Positions 49,210 through 60,500 of a DNA stretch of 64,000 nucleotides are shown here, piece after piece. The translations under genes were made by a program, and so were the position numbers. The notes under the pieces were generated by a model, which ran no database searches, was not told where the DNA came from, and saw only the letters and a list, made by a program, of their open reading frames with translations. This stretch comes from Rhynochetos jubatus (Eukaryota; Chordata; Aves; Eurypygiformes; Rhynochetidae), in assembly GCA_027574665.1 (NCBI GenBank), contig CM050654.1:13448142-13512141 (forward strand). Direction: 5' to 3'. Within the stretch, counting starts at the first letter, position 1, and each line of letters opens with the position of its first letter.

Positions 49210-49298
49210 GAACGTTCCTGGAATGTATTAGGGCTACTATTTACTTTGAATTACCTCTGTTTTTAAATAGTCTGCTATATGCATTTGGGTTCAGGCAG
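49210..49298 (+). CDS. Candidate coding exon, unidentified
   Basis: An excellent acceptor (CGCTTTGTTTTCAG ending at 49209) and a strong donor (CAG|GTGAGG after 49298) bound 89 bases. These read open in one frame for 29 codons after two bases and include TFLECIRATIYFELPLFLNS. The other two frames have stops. The peptide is hydrophobic and unrecognised. The surrounding AT-rich sequence could equally be a conserved non-coding element. Confidence 0.23.
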
Positions 49299-52200
49299 GT
49301 GAGGAAGGAACAGGGGACGTGAACTTAGTGTGTGACAGGTGCATCAGCCCCTTGTTTGAACACACAGCCACTGCTCCTCCGTGTGCTGCTTCCCCAGCTT
49401 GGCTTCTGCCAAGGGGTAGCAGGGCTGGAATGACAGGGGTGATTTTGATCTTACAGTTGACCAACTGATGCAGGGAGGGTGAATTTGACCACGTCTAAGG
49501 CCAGAGCAGGGGTCTGTGAGAGGGCTGACATTTTAATCAGTTCTCAGAGGCCTTGCTTAGTGTCCCAAAAGCAGTGCAGAGCTGGCTCGCTGTGATTCCC
49601 TGCTTGAGCTTTGTGGGCATTGGTGCTCCTCACTGCTCTCGGAGAGGAACAGCCTACCTGAATGGCAATGCATAGAGTATAAATGAGCAAATCCCTCTCC
49701 TCCCTGCCTCTAACCCTACACCACTCCCTTTTCCTTAGGCAACAGTACAAAAGCACGATGAGGGTGAAAACACCAAGAGGGGTTTTCGTCTGCGTTATAG
49801 TAGCGCAGCGACAGCAGCACGATGGCTGGTGATACGGCAGCATAACTGGCAAATCGCAGTAGGCAGATGGCAGGTCTCACACTAAAAGAGAGGATGTGTA
49901 AACGACCAAAGATAGGTTTTAACAGTCTTGTTCAACGCCAGAAGTTTGTCACTGTATGAGCTCTCAGTCTAAACATCCCTGTGAAATTTCAAGCCTGAAG
50001 TCTACTAGTGGTTTATTAAATAGTTTTGGCAACTGAAATGGATGCTGTGAATTGCTGTGTGCATGCCTGAGTGTGGGGTGTCTTGGATGTCTCGGGCATT
50101 TGCCATTGAACGCAGGCCAGCCCCTCTGTGCGCACTACCTCTGTACTGGCTGCCCAGTACTGGGCTCCCATCAGCCGACTGACACTTTGCATCAGGTCTG
50201 CGACGGACTAGCAGTAAGAAAGCCATCCTGGGAAACAGCTGTGCACAAAATGCTTGGGTTTGTTGTCAGGTTAGGGCAGAGCCATCACTGGTGCAGGGGT
50301 GGCATGTTGGGTATCACTCTGCTGCCCGGCTGCCTGTGGCAGGTCTCTGCCTTTGGGCATCTGTTGGGGCCACTGCCAGTGGGGTTGGTTCAGCTTGGCC
50401 TTTGATCTCAAGGAAGAGAATTGCCAATTGCTTTCTGCATCCCCCCCGTCTTTGCTTCACCCCATGCGTGGTGCGTGCTGCAGTGCCCCAGCTGGAGGGT
50501 TTAGTGGGGACATGCCTGCGCTCTGCAGACAGCTGAAAAGATCAGACTGGCTTTTCTTCCATTCTGACCCCTATTCTTTCTTCGTTTTGTTGCTGATCTG
50601 TTTTACCAGCAAGACTCAGTTAAGGAGAAGAGTATTTCCTGTACAGTGCCAATTGCCATGTGCAAATATGTAATGTAATTCAGCACTGTGGAACCGCCAT
50701 ATCCTGTAACAACAGCAGTGCTGGAGCTGCCCATTAGGAATATCCATTTTCTTTTTTCAGCCTTTTTAATACTACAGAAAAATAATTTTCTGTTCCTGGC
50801 ACCTGACAGGTACAGTGATGTTAGATACCTCAGGAATGAGGAAAAGGTGATTAAATGCAGTCACCAAGAACACAGAAACAAATTACCAGAAAACTAGTTT
50901 TAAACCACTAGCAATCTGAGCAGCAGATCCTCATCAAATCAGTAGCAACCCCAAACTAGCTCTAGTGATTAAACTACCCTCCTTTTATTGATGTTGATAA
51001 TGCAACTCTCAGTAACATCTGTTGAGAAGTAAATGCACTCCCTGGAGAATGGAGGTTTCCTTTTGCGGGTGCTCTTTTAATGAGGAGGGAAAGTTGGACT
51101 GAACAAGGTATCCAAAGCTCTTTAGCTTGTCCAGTTCTGCAGTGTGCTGCCCATGCCTGAGAGCCATTTCTAAATGGGCCTCTGCTTATGAGTTTTGTGT
51201 TTATGATTTCTTCACCCTCTCTGTGTATCAGTAGTCTTTTTCCTTTTTTATTCTTTGACTAGCTCTCTATGACTCATGCCTTAATTTTTGTTTGTAAGGG
51301 TACACTCAAATATGCAGCATTTTATTGTCTCTCTTATTTAATCTGTAGCCAGAAAATGAAGTTAAGCCATGGAATGGGCTTTATTTGTGGAATTGGAGGG
51401 AGTGTTTCCGCAAACGATCAGCATCAGTAGGGCCTGGTCGTGTGTGATGATGGGCCCAGCCAAACCATGTGTGAACTTAGAAATTCAGGCTGAAGCTTAT
51501 AGCTAGCTTGAGGCAAACAAACTTTGTAACTCTGACTCCTTTAAACCAAACAGAACCACCTCTGGAAACATCAGAAACAGCAACTTTGGAGAAAAGAGCT
51601 TCAGGTCTCACTTCATGCCAGCAATCCTGGGGACCTTGGATGTAGATTGAACAGTCTGTTGGTGAAAATAGTGTGAGTGTGATGGTGGTAGCTGGGCCAA
51701 AAGGGACCTTGGGGAATACCCCTTGGAAGCTGGTGGTAAGTGAGTGCAGCGAGTGCTGGTGTGTCAGGAAACATTAGCACGTTTGAAGCAATTGACAGTC
51801 GGAAAAAGTGGAGTTGGGGACTTCATTAGAGCAGAGGCTCTGGGAAATACGTATCACTCTGTGTGGCTCTTCCATTGTCACTTCTCCCAGTGAAACTCAC
51901 TGATGAATGTTTTCAGAGAGGTGGAAGGCAGTGTTCAGCCATTGTACTTGAGTACCACCCAAATGCAGGGCTGTGGTGCCTTGGCCTGGGGAAGCTGAGG
52001 CAATGATGAGCTGCATGTGCCTGCGTGGGGGGATGTAGCAGTGGTGGGTTCAAGGCTCCGGTCTGGCTAACAGGCCATCTTTTGTCGGATGAGTGAAGCA
52101 GTGGTTTGGAGTTTCCCAAGTCATGCATCAGGCACACACACACAGAGGCACACCATACCAATATGCTGCATTTAGGAGCTATTTGCTTTTACATTCCCCT

Positions 52201-55200
52201 GTTATTTGAGTGATAGGGTTCAGTTGGGTAGTCCCTGATCCTGCAAGCATGTAACTGGCAGAAAGAGGTATGTTTAGAAAGAAAATACAACCCTGGGACT
52301 TGATTCAGTGGTGCTCAGTCCCTGATGCTGGCTGAACTTGAAATTCTTGCTCTTAGATATTTCCTCTTTATTTACGTTAGGGAGAAGATAAATCTGTTCA
52401 GCAGCATCTGTGCATCACCACTGACATTTTAATTTTCAGTTAAAAGATTTTAATTAAAATCTGACATCATTTGGTGTGAAAAATGAGAGTGAATTGAAAT
52501 TATACGTGCAGACCAAACTAATGTCAATGTATGTATCGGTTTCAAGAACAGCTCTATCTGATTAATCCAAGCAGTAGCAATGTATGATTGAAGGGGCTCT
52601 GGTTGCTCCTTTTGTATAATTCTGCCATTATTTTACCAAGGTAATTAGAAGGAGAGAAGTTTTCTGCTCGTTTTCCCAGTTTCTCTCTGCTGGAGCTCTT
52701 CCTCTCTCGCTCCGCCTCTCTTTACCTTCTGGATGCTGCGTAATCATCCCAGCAAGACATGATTGCTCTCTGGGCTTAAAGGAGATATTTGTGTGGGAGA
52801 AAATGTTGGCTCTTGGAATGGCTCAGTACATACCAAGTTTTTCGTAATTTGACAGATTGCACTTGGAAACGAGGTGGTGAAATCCCTTTGCAGCTCCGTC
52901 TTAGGTGTATGTGGGTGCATGATGTGTGCTCGCACAGCTGCATGCCTGTGCACCCACCTGCATGCTCATACCCACGTGTCCTGTCTCAAGCCACAGGACT
53001 TAGCACAGCTTTATTGTCAGTTCCCAATGTTATTCACAAATGGAGTATAAACATGTCCAGGATGTGTATTTAAAATACTTTTATTTGCCAAACGTCATCT
53101 GTCTCTCTGCACAGGCTTTAATAGGAAAACAAGAAAAGGTTTTCCAGGCCTTTTAGTCCCATTCTTCCTTTTAGCATAAACACCTGCATCTCATAGACCT
53201 AACAGACATCTTTTGTCTCTGAAAATTCCGGTTAAACTATGGCAGAGGAGTGTCATTTTGTTAGTGAGGCTGTGCATATGGACTGTTTGAGCCTGGTTTT
53301 ATTCTTGCATTGGACCAGCTCTAGTGAAATAAACGTTTTTTGTGTCATCACTATTTCAGCCACTTCCTTTTTATATGCTTAGATAATGGGGCACTTCTGT
53401 GTATCTTTTCTGGTATTGCATAAATAAGAACACTCAAATACAGAAAAATAAAAACAATTACACTGAAACTTTCAAGTAAGAAACTTACATTTGGTATTAT
53501 GCAAACAAAACTGTTTACTATATCTTGCTTAATTATTGGGGAACTCATGGTCAAAAGGATATGATTTACATTAAGAGGTTTCAAGTACATTTTTCCAACT
53601 TGCCCTCCAATCATGTTTATGGTCAGAAATAAAAAGGATTAACTTTCAGATATGTAGTTGGTTTCTTCTGAAGATATCCCAAGCAGTCTAGTTCAAAGAA
53701 CATTCCGGAATGGTGTGCAGTGTCTTTGTCTGTTCTTGCAAGGCAGCTCCTTATTTTACTAAGGCAACTGTTTGACTTATTTTTACTGCATGCTGACATA
53801 TTACTATCATGAAGATGTGATTTACAAAATGTGTAGGTTTGTTACAGAGTTGGAACAATCTGTGAAAATGTGTGGTTTAGTGGCTCCATATAACAGCGTG
53901 TCACCAGTGTTCACAGCTCCTCTGCCCTCTACTTCCTGCACAACTGTGGGCGAATCTCTGAGATCAGCAAAGTGCTAAAATATCTTTTGAGTTTCACTGA
54001 ATATAGTAGATCTGTGTTTAAACATTTCATTGACTCAGCGAGAGCTGGGGATGTATCATCAGCTCTATGCTTCATGGAAAGCAAAGTAACAGAACTTTTT
54101 TCGAGTGAATGTTACTCTGGAGTCGCATCTGTTGCTTCAGGGGTTGATATATATGTACCTCTATCTCTGTATACAGTGATGTGTGATAGCTGTACTTTAG
54201 CTTTTCAGAAATGGGATGCAAGGAAAACCTGCTTCATACCTAGTCTTGGATTTCAAAATTTGATTTCAAGCCCTGTGTTTTCAGGCAGCAGAGAAAGAGA
54301 AAACTCCCAAAGTTTAGTGTTAAGGTGTCAAGAATGAGTGTGCCACCAAAAGTAAGCTATAAATGCTGGGAGGTGAGAGCCCTGTTCAATTAATACTCTA
54401 GAAATGCTCCAGCCTTCTGTTCTTCACAGAGTTAGTGACTTCCTCTTTACCACTGCCAATAGCCATGTTGACCCTGAAATCAAAGGATGCATTTAGACCC
54501 CTTCCAAATTTATCCCTTGTAATTTAAGTTTTTGGCTAATTTCTGTATGGTGGGGTTTTTGTAGTTTCGCACGCTTTTCTAATGTAGCCTGTGAGTTTAT
54601 TCTGGGGCATGTTGTTATTGATAGGAGAAAATTGTTTACTGTCAGGGTTCAGGAAGTATCCGATGATTAAGGTTGGGTTGTGCCAACAACAACAGCCTTT
54701 CAACACAGAAACAGCACAATCAAAACCTCTCCAAGTCGGTGTGGTGGTGCACAGTGCTCACCGAATGACCACGCTTGGGGCTCTTAGACTGGTGTTTGCA
54801 TTTTCAGATCCCAGCAAATGGTTGCAGGATGAAGCATTCATTTTTCATGAGGGTAATAATGCCATTTCAGTTTGTTGAGCTACAGTGGTATGCTTTGATC
54901 AATGGAGAATGTTTGGCAACTACAGAGTATCTGACATGCCTCAATTTACCTAGTAGCTGAAGAACTCATTCACAGATAATTTAATTGGCTTTGGAAAATG
55001 AGTTAGAAACATATTATTTTCCAAAGTACATAGTTAAAAAAGACTTGCCACTTTGCTGCATACAAAATGTTTTTCTTCTCTCAGTGAATAATAATCCCAG
55101 CTGAAAACATTGTCTGGAAAAAAATTTAAGTTCATTTTGTTCATGAATAGGCAGAAGGAGGAAAATATTTTCAGTAAGCTTCAATATTGATTCAAAATCG

Positions 55201-58200
55201 GAAAACAGCTGAGACAAAACCCACTGAAATTACTGAGCTGTGGTGTTTACTGATTATGGTAGTTCTAATGGATATTTTTTTTTACTATACCTGTAAATCA
55301 CCTGCTGCTACCACAGTGTTTCGTCCTGTTCTCCTGACTACAAATATACCTTAAAAGAATGTAGCCAAAATACATGGTATAATTGAGAGTGCGATTTCCA
55401 TGAACCTCATATATTGGTCCCGTGGGCTAGATTCTGCTTCCATTACATCCAGGTACGTAACGAACAATGGCTTTGTGTGAGCGAAGAGAACTCAGTCTGA
55501 TTCAGGTTAATAATAGCATTAGAGCATTCGTATGTTACTGCTGCCCCCCGTGCTGCACTATGAGGCTGTAGCATGTGCATACCATTCAGTATGTATAAAC
55601 ACACTGTTCCGGCTGTTTTCTGTACTTTTGCTTTAGGAAGCACAATGGTAGTGTTAGAAACTGCACTGAAAAACAAGGATGTATGCCATATGCATTAAGT
55701 AGAGCTGTTGTGCAATTATGTAAGGTAGTTCAGATGAAAGAGTCACTATGTTCTGTGTCTGAGAGAGGAGACTTAATTAAGACAGACAAATTCTCCTGGG
55801 TACAACAAAGCAATTCTCTGGATACAGCCCTGATTATACCGTAGTTCTTTTAAATGCATTACCAAAGTCTTCATTATTATAATTAAACAGATATAAAATA
55901 TGTCTGCCTTTCATTGCATAAAGCTTTGCTTTAGGCTTAAGACTGGAATTTTCATGAAGAGCTTTGAAATTGAAAGCTGACAGGCAAAGCAAATGGATTA
56001 TATAATTTTCAGAAAACTATACAATTTTTTAATTGTTGTCCTTTTTAGTCTTCCATTAAAAGGCAGACACATTAAAAAACAGCAAAATAGACCATTTATA
56101 GCAATATGATTTTCCTGCGGCCAACAGCTAGCAAAAAAAAAAAAAAGTGTCATCTATAAAAACAGAGATCAAAAGTTGCCTTCTCCAAAATATGTTGGGC
56201 TTGGAGCAGTCCCACCTGAGGATGAGTGGGTCCGCTGCTCCCCTGGGCATGGGGCACTCACTACTGCCTGCCAGGGCCCTTCCTTGCCTGCCTCTGGTCC
56301 CTTTATGCAAGCAAGTCCTGCAGCTAAATGGGGGTGTATTTATGTACCCTTTATGTACCTTGGAGCAATGTGTTGGGGTGTGTTCATTGCTCATACACCT
56401 ACCTAAAGGAACTGATAGAAAATAACAAGACAGAAGTAAAGAGGGAGCTAATTCTTTTAGAGGAAGAAAAAGGCGTTGCCTTAAAATTTATCTTTTCAAC
56501 ATATCTGCTTATGTAAAACCACACTGACAGACTCAGAGTCTGTGTTTCCCTGGTAGGAGAGATTAGCCCTTTAGCACTGATGTTTCGAAAGGACCTGGGG
56601 AGGTGTTGGATGAACGAGTCGAGTGCACAGGCACACCTCTTCTGTGATGAATAGGATACTGACCAATGAACAGTGTGGCCGGGGGGACTACATTTGTGGG
56701 TGAGTGTCCATCAGGTTAAAGCTTAAAATGAGCAACTGCTAAATCACACAGTTGTTGCAAATCATAATCTATTTTAAAGGCCCCCTTGAATGGACTTTGA
56801 GGTCTGAGCTGACTTTTGTCCATGGAAAAGTAGTACCTAATGGTTAGTGGCAATTTTCTGTGAGTACCTTTCCTTCTAGGCTTTTCATGCTTCCTGTAAA
56901 GAGCTTCCATCCTTGTCGTGACTGTGTAGCAATGTAGAAAGTGCCATCTTTGCTTGGCAGGCATGGTTTTTGCTTAATTCTCTGCAGCGTAAGCCACACT
57001 TTCTGTCCCAGCTTCTGAGCCATAGCTCACTTATGCGATGCTCCTGCACCATTTGCACACACTTACAAAATTAAACTTTGCCAGTATTTAACAGATGTCT
57101 TTTAGGTCCTTCCAAAATTGCTTTGGGGAGTGTGCCTGCTGGCCTTAATAGCAACTGAGTGAGAGGATAACGTAAGCTTGTGCTTTAGCAATGTGGCCCG
57201 TGGCTTTCTGTTCTTGAGAAGGCAGATACGAAACTTGGGCTTCCCAAAAGCCATTTCCAGCTTTTTTAATAGAAGAATATACTGCCACTAATTCATAACG
57301 TTTAAATAATAGCTGGATGGAAGTAATTACACCAGGTTGCTGATACACTTAAACCATAAAAATGCATGTGCTGTGTGAAACCCAAAGGGCCGTAATATTC
57401 AGGCATGAAGCTAATTTACTTGCAAGAAATAGGAATTATAATTATTTAGCAAAATATATGACCAGAATAAAATTACATTACAATTGCAGTCCTGTATTTA
57501 TTTCAAAACAAACCAAACCTGATATTTCTTTCTGTGAGACAGTTTCTGGAAGCAAGCAGGTTCTGCCCTTGAAGGTGGATAGTTTTGAAGAAATGTGATA
57601 AAAATCGAGGTGCATCACCATAGCAAATCAGTTATTCTTTAAATAAACTGGATGTTTATGATGCTGCAGTTTGCTGTGAAGGCTCATCAAAGCGCTTGTA
57701 ACCTGCATAATTTACTCCTGATTTCAATGAGTAACGCAAACATTCAGCATCTGCATTGGCAAAAATTTGGAATACGCCTATTTATTAGATGCACATAATA
57801 TGATTTAATGAGGCTACCACAGCTGTCTTTTGAGTACTTGTTTCCTTTGTGTTATTGGGAAAATTTGTGTTTGGCTTTTAAGGGAGATGTTTAATTTGTT
57901 ATACTGTCGCTAAGTAGACCCCTGAAATCAGTGTTTCACTTGTATGTTGGGTTTAGCCCTGCCAGCTCCATTACAGTGTAGTGGCATGTTTCATGGCTGG
58001 ACACAGTCTGCTCTGACATCAGCAGGCTACTTTATACCTACAACCTAGCTTTTCAGCGTATGGGTGTTGAAGGTGAATATGTTGTATACACTGTACACAT
58101 AGCTGCAAAGCTAAAAAACTGTAGATGGGAGCAAAATACTACAGGATTTTTTGGGTATCTATATATGTACAAACACATGGCAATACCCATCCACCTTGTA

Positions 58201-59242
58201 GAGGAGCAAAGTTTCCCCTAATCCTGGCTTTATGATGAAGCTTGTTGACAAGGGATAATGAAGCACAAACAGGACAACCCAAGTCCATGGGCATGCCACA
58301 TGCACGGGGACGTGGACTGCACACCCACCCATGCTGGGGAGTGCTGGGGCTGCTGCAGGGATCTGTCTCATGGGCTCTTATGGGGGTGATGCCTATACCC
58401 CCATGGAGAGCCTGCACACCAGCTATACAAACTCCTACACCTCAAAGATGCTTTCCTAAACTGATAAGTGTTTCCTTGGAGGAGCTAATGCATTTGTCTG
58501 GTGTCCTGAATGTTGCTTTTCTCTCTCACAGGAAGCTGGGACCTTCAGACAGCACACTCTAGGCAAAAATTCACCCCAAATGTGTTATAGACCAGCTAAA
58601 ACAATGCTGATAGCTTGCCCACATAGTTCATATTTAGTTTTATGTATTCTGTCTCAACCTATTAAATAATTCAATTATGAATGACAATCAGAATTTAAAA
58701 AATAGTAGTATTGAAGCATTTTGCCTTATTCTGTTGCCTTTTGGAACTTCATTGCTAAATTTAAGGATTGAGGTTGATCTGAATCAGCATAAATGTGATT
58801 AATGAAGAAATAATTTAAGTTGATTAAAAAGGGCTTTAAATAATGTGATTAGAGTATGGAGATTTGGGAGGCTTATTGGATTACACATTTTATTCCTGGA
58901 GGATTGTTGTAAGATTCAGAATGAAATTAAATTGGTCATCCTATTTTGGGCCCCCAGTGCCTCATAATCTCCAGTGCCATGATACCAGACGGAATGGTCA
59001 CGTTCAATGGTTTGCTCTGGAAAAATATGGGGTAGAATATTTGAGCTAATACCTAAATAACCTGGCCAGATGATACCACTGAAATCTGGCCTGACCTCCA
59101 TTATATAGGGCTTCAGTGAAGTCACGTTTGATCTCATGTGACATCCTTCTGGAAGGTGTCTGGCGCTGATGAATGCCTTTTTAGCGATGGAGACACTCCT
59201 GCTGCCGTTGAGACTTGTGACCTTTATCAGCTACCCTCACTG
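49299..59242. other. Non-coding sequence, no gene seen
   Basis: Unique, mostly AT-rich sequence. A (CA)7 run lies near 52133-52144, a 14-base A tract at 56133-56146 and a perfect AT palindrome at 52445-52462. No frame carries a recognisable protein. Confidence 0.5.
52445..52462. repeat. 18-bp perfect AT palindrome
   Basis: AGATTTTAATTAAAATCT is its own reverse complement. Its TTTAATTAAA core contains two overlapping TAAT-type homeodomain core sites. It sits in a block (about 52430-52640) that has the texture of a conserved non-coding element. Confidence 0.9.
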
Positions 59243-59294
59243 TGGGGTTTGGGTGGGTTTTTCTGTTGGGTGTTGGGTTTTGTGGGTTTTTTAA
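59243..59294 (+). repeat. GT-rich tract with six G3 runs
   Basis: The stretch from about 59243 to 59294 is almost entirely G and T with six runs of GGG or GGGG. One loop of about ten bases separates two sets of three runs, so it does not strictly meet the usual quadruplex loop rule. Confidence 0.75.
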
Positions 59295-59850
59295 AGTCTT
59301 AGTTTTACTTTGAATGTGTTGTTTTCTAGATATTGAAAGGATGTACATCCCGTCATGGTACTGGTCTTTATGTACTCATCTATAATCTGTGACAATGTCA
59401 GTCTACACCTTGAGTTTCTACAGGGTCAATACGGAAACTTAATTAGAATGACTTCTTAAAATACCTTGATTCACCATTTAATTAAACTCTTGAGCTGGAA
59501 CATTACATGATAAATAAAAGTGCGCAGACAAGCCTTTATTTTAGGGTGTGAGAAGCATCTTTTGAAGTTATTCCTTGTATTAGTCTGGGCTTCTGCAATT
59601 GCTCATGACCAGACAATAGGTGTGTTGAACAAAAAGAATCTGGAAACTCTTACTGAAATGGGTTTTCAAAAATCTTACTGATTGTGGCTTTCGTGAACTG
59701 TCTCCAGTTTTCAAGGTAATTTCTACACTGAGGGTATCACATGATGGAGGAAGGTATTAGAACTTCTCTGTCACTAGCAGATACTATGCTTATACAACCA
59801 ACTATTGCAGTTGTTACATTCCATGCTGATCGTCTGTCATGATGCAGTTG

Positions 59851-59898
59851 AGTGGTTTTGTTTGGTTGGTTGGTTTGTTGTTTTGGTTTGGGTTTTTT
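59851..59898 (+). repeat. GGTT/GTTT low-complexity tract
   Basis: Imperfect repeats of GGTT and GTTTT run over about 48 bases. This is simple sequence without an evident parent element. Confidence 0.85.
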
Positions 59899-60049
59899 CC
59901 CCAAATTATTGTTTCCTGGGACACAGTCCTGTAAATAAGGCCTGCCCCTTGTGTTTCTAGATTTATGACCACACTTTTTGGTCCTTATTGGAACGTAATT
60001 TTATTTATGCATTGCTTGTCAAGCAGTCTTTTGACTTCTGATCACTGAG

Positions 60050-60500
60050 CCATTTTCCTTGTTATTCACAGCTGTTCAAATCTTGGCTTTGTATCATCTC
60101 TAGACTCCATGTATATTGATTTTATGATTTCTTCCAGGTCACTCTAAAAATGCTAAATAGCACTGGGCTAAGAATGGGTCCCTGCAGGATCCCCTCTGAA
60201 GCATATCTACATGATGAGTGTTTCACATTTACTGTTATGTTTGAGACGCATCATTTATCTTGTGTTTGATCCATTTAGTGTCTTCTGAGTGTAGTTTTAT
60301 TGATATATCTTCTTAATCAAAATGTCATTCAGTACCAAGTCAAATGTGTTGCAGAAACCCTAATATATTACAGAGTCTAAGTATATTACAATGACTTCAT
60401 TATGTATATCAAACAAACTTTTAATCTCATAAAAGAGATATCAGGTTATTCTGACAAGCTCTGTTTTCCATGATGTTGGAAATAGTTAATGCTAATCATC
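60050..60500 (-). mobile_element. Ancient LINE reverse-transcriptase remnant
   Basis: The minus strand carries scattered but ordered blocks of a non-LTR reverse transcriptase. From high to low coordinates these are MENRACQNNLIS near 60433-60470, FDLVLNDILIKK near 60310-60345 (the catalytic-aspartate region), GILQGPILSPVLFSIF near 60150-60195 (corresponding to [13 protein letters not shown]) and DDTK at 60087-60098 (the second catalytic box). They lie in several frames with stops and small duplications between them. The wording fits the CR1/L3-like clade of old amniote LINEs better than the young avian CR1 at 2405-3985. The left boundary is fuzzy, and no 3' tail is recognised below 60050. Confidence 0.82.
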
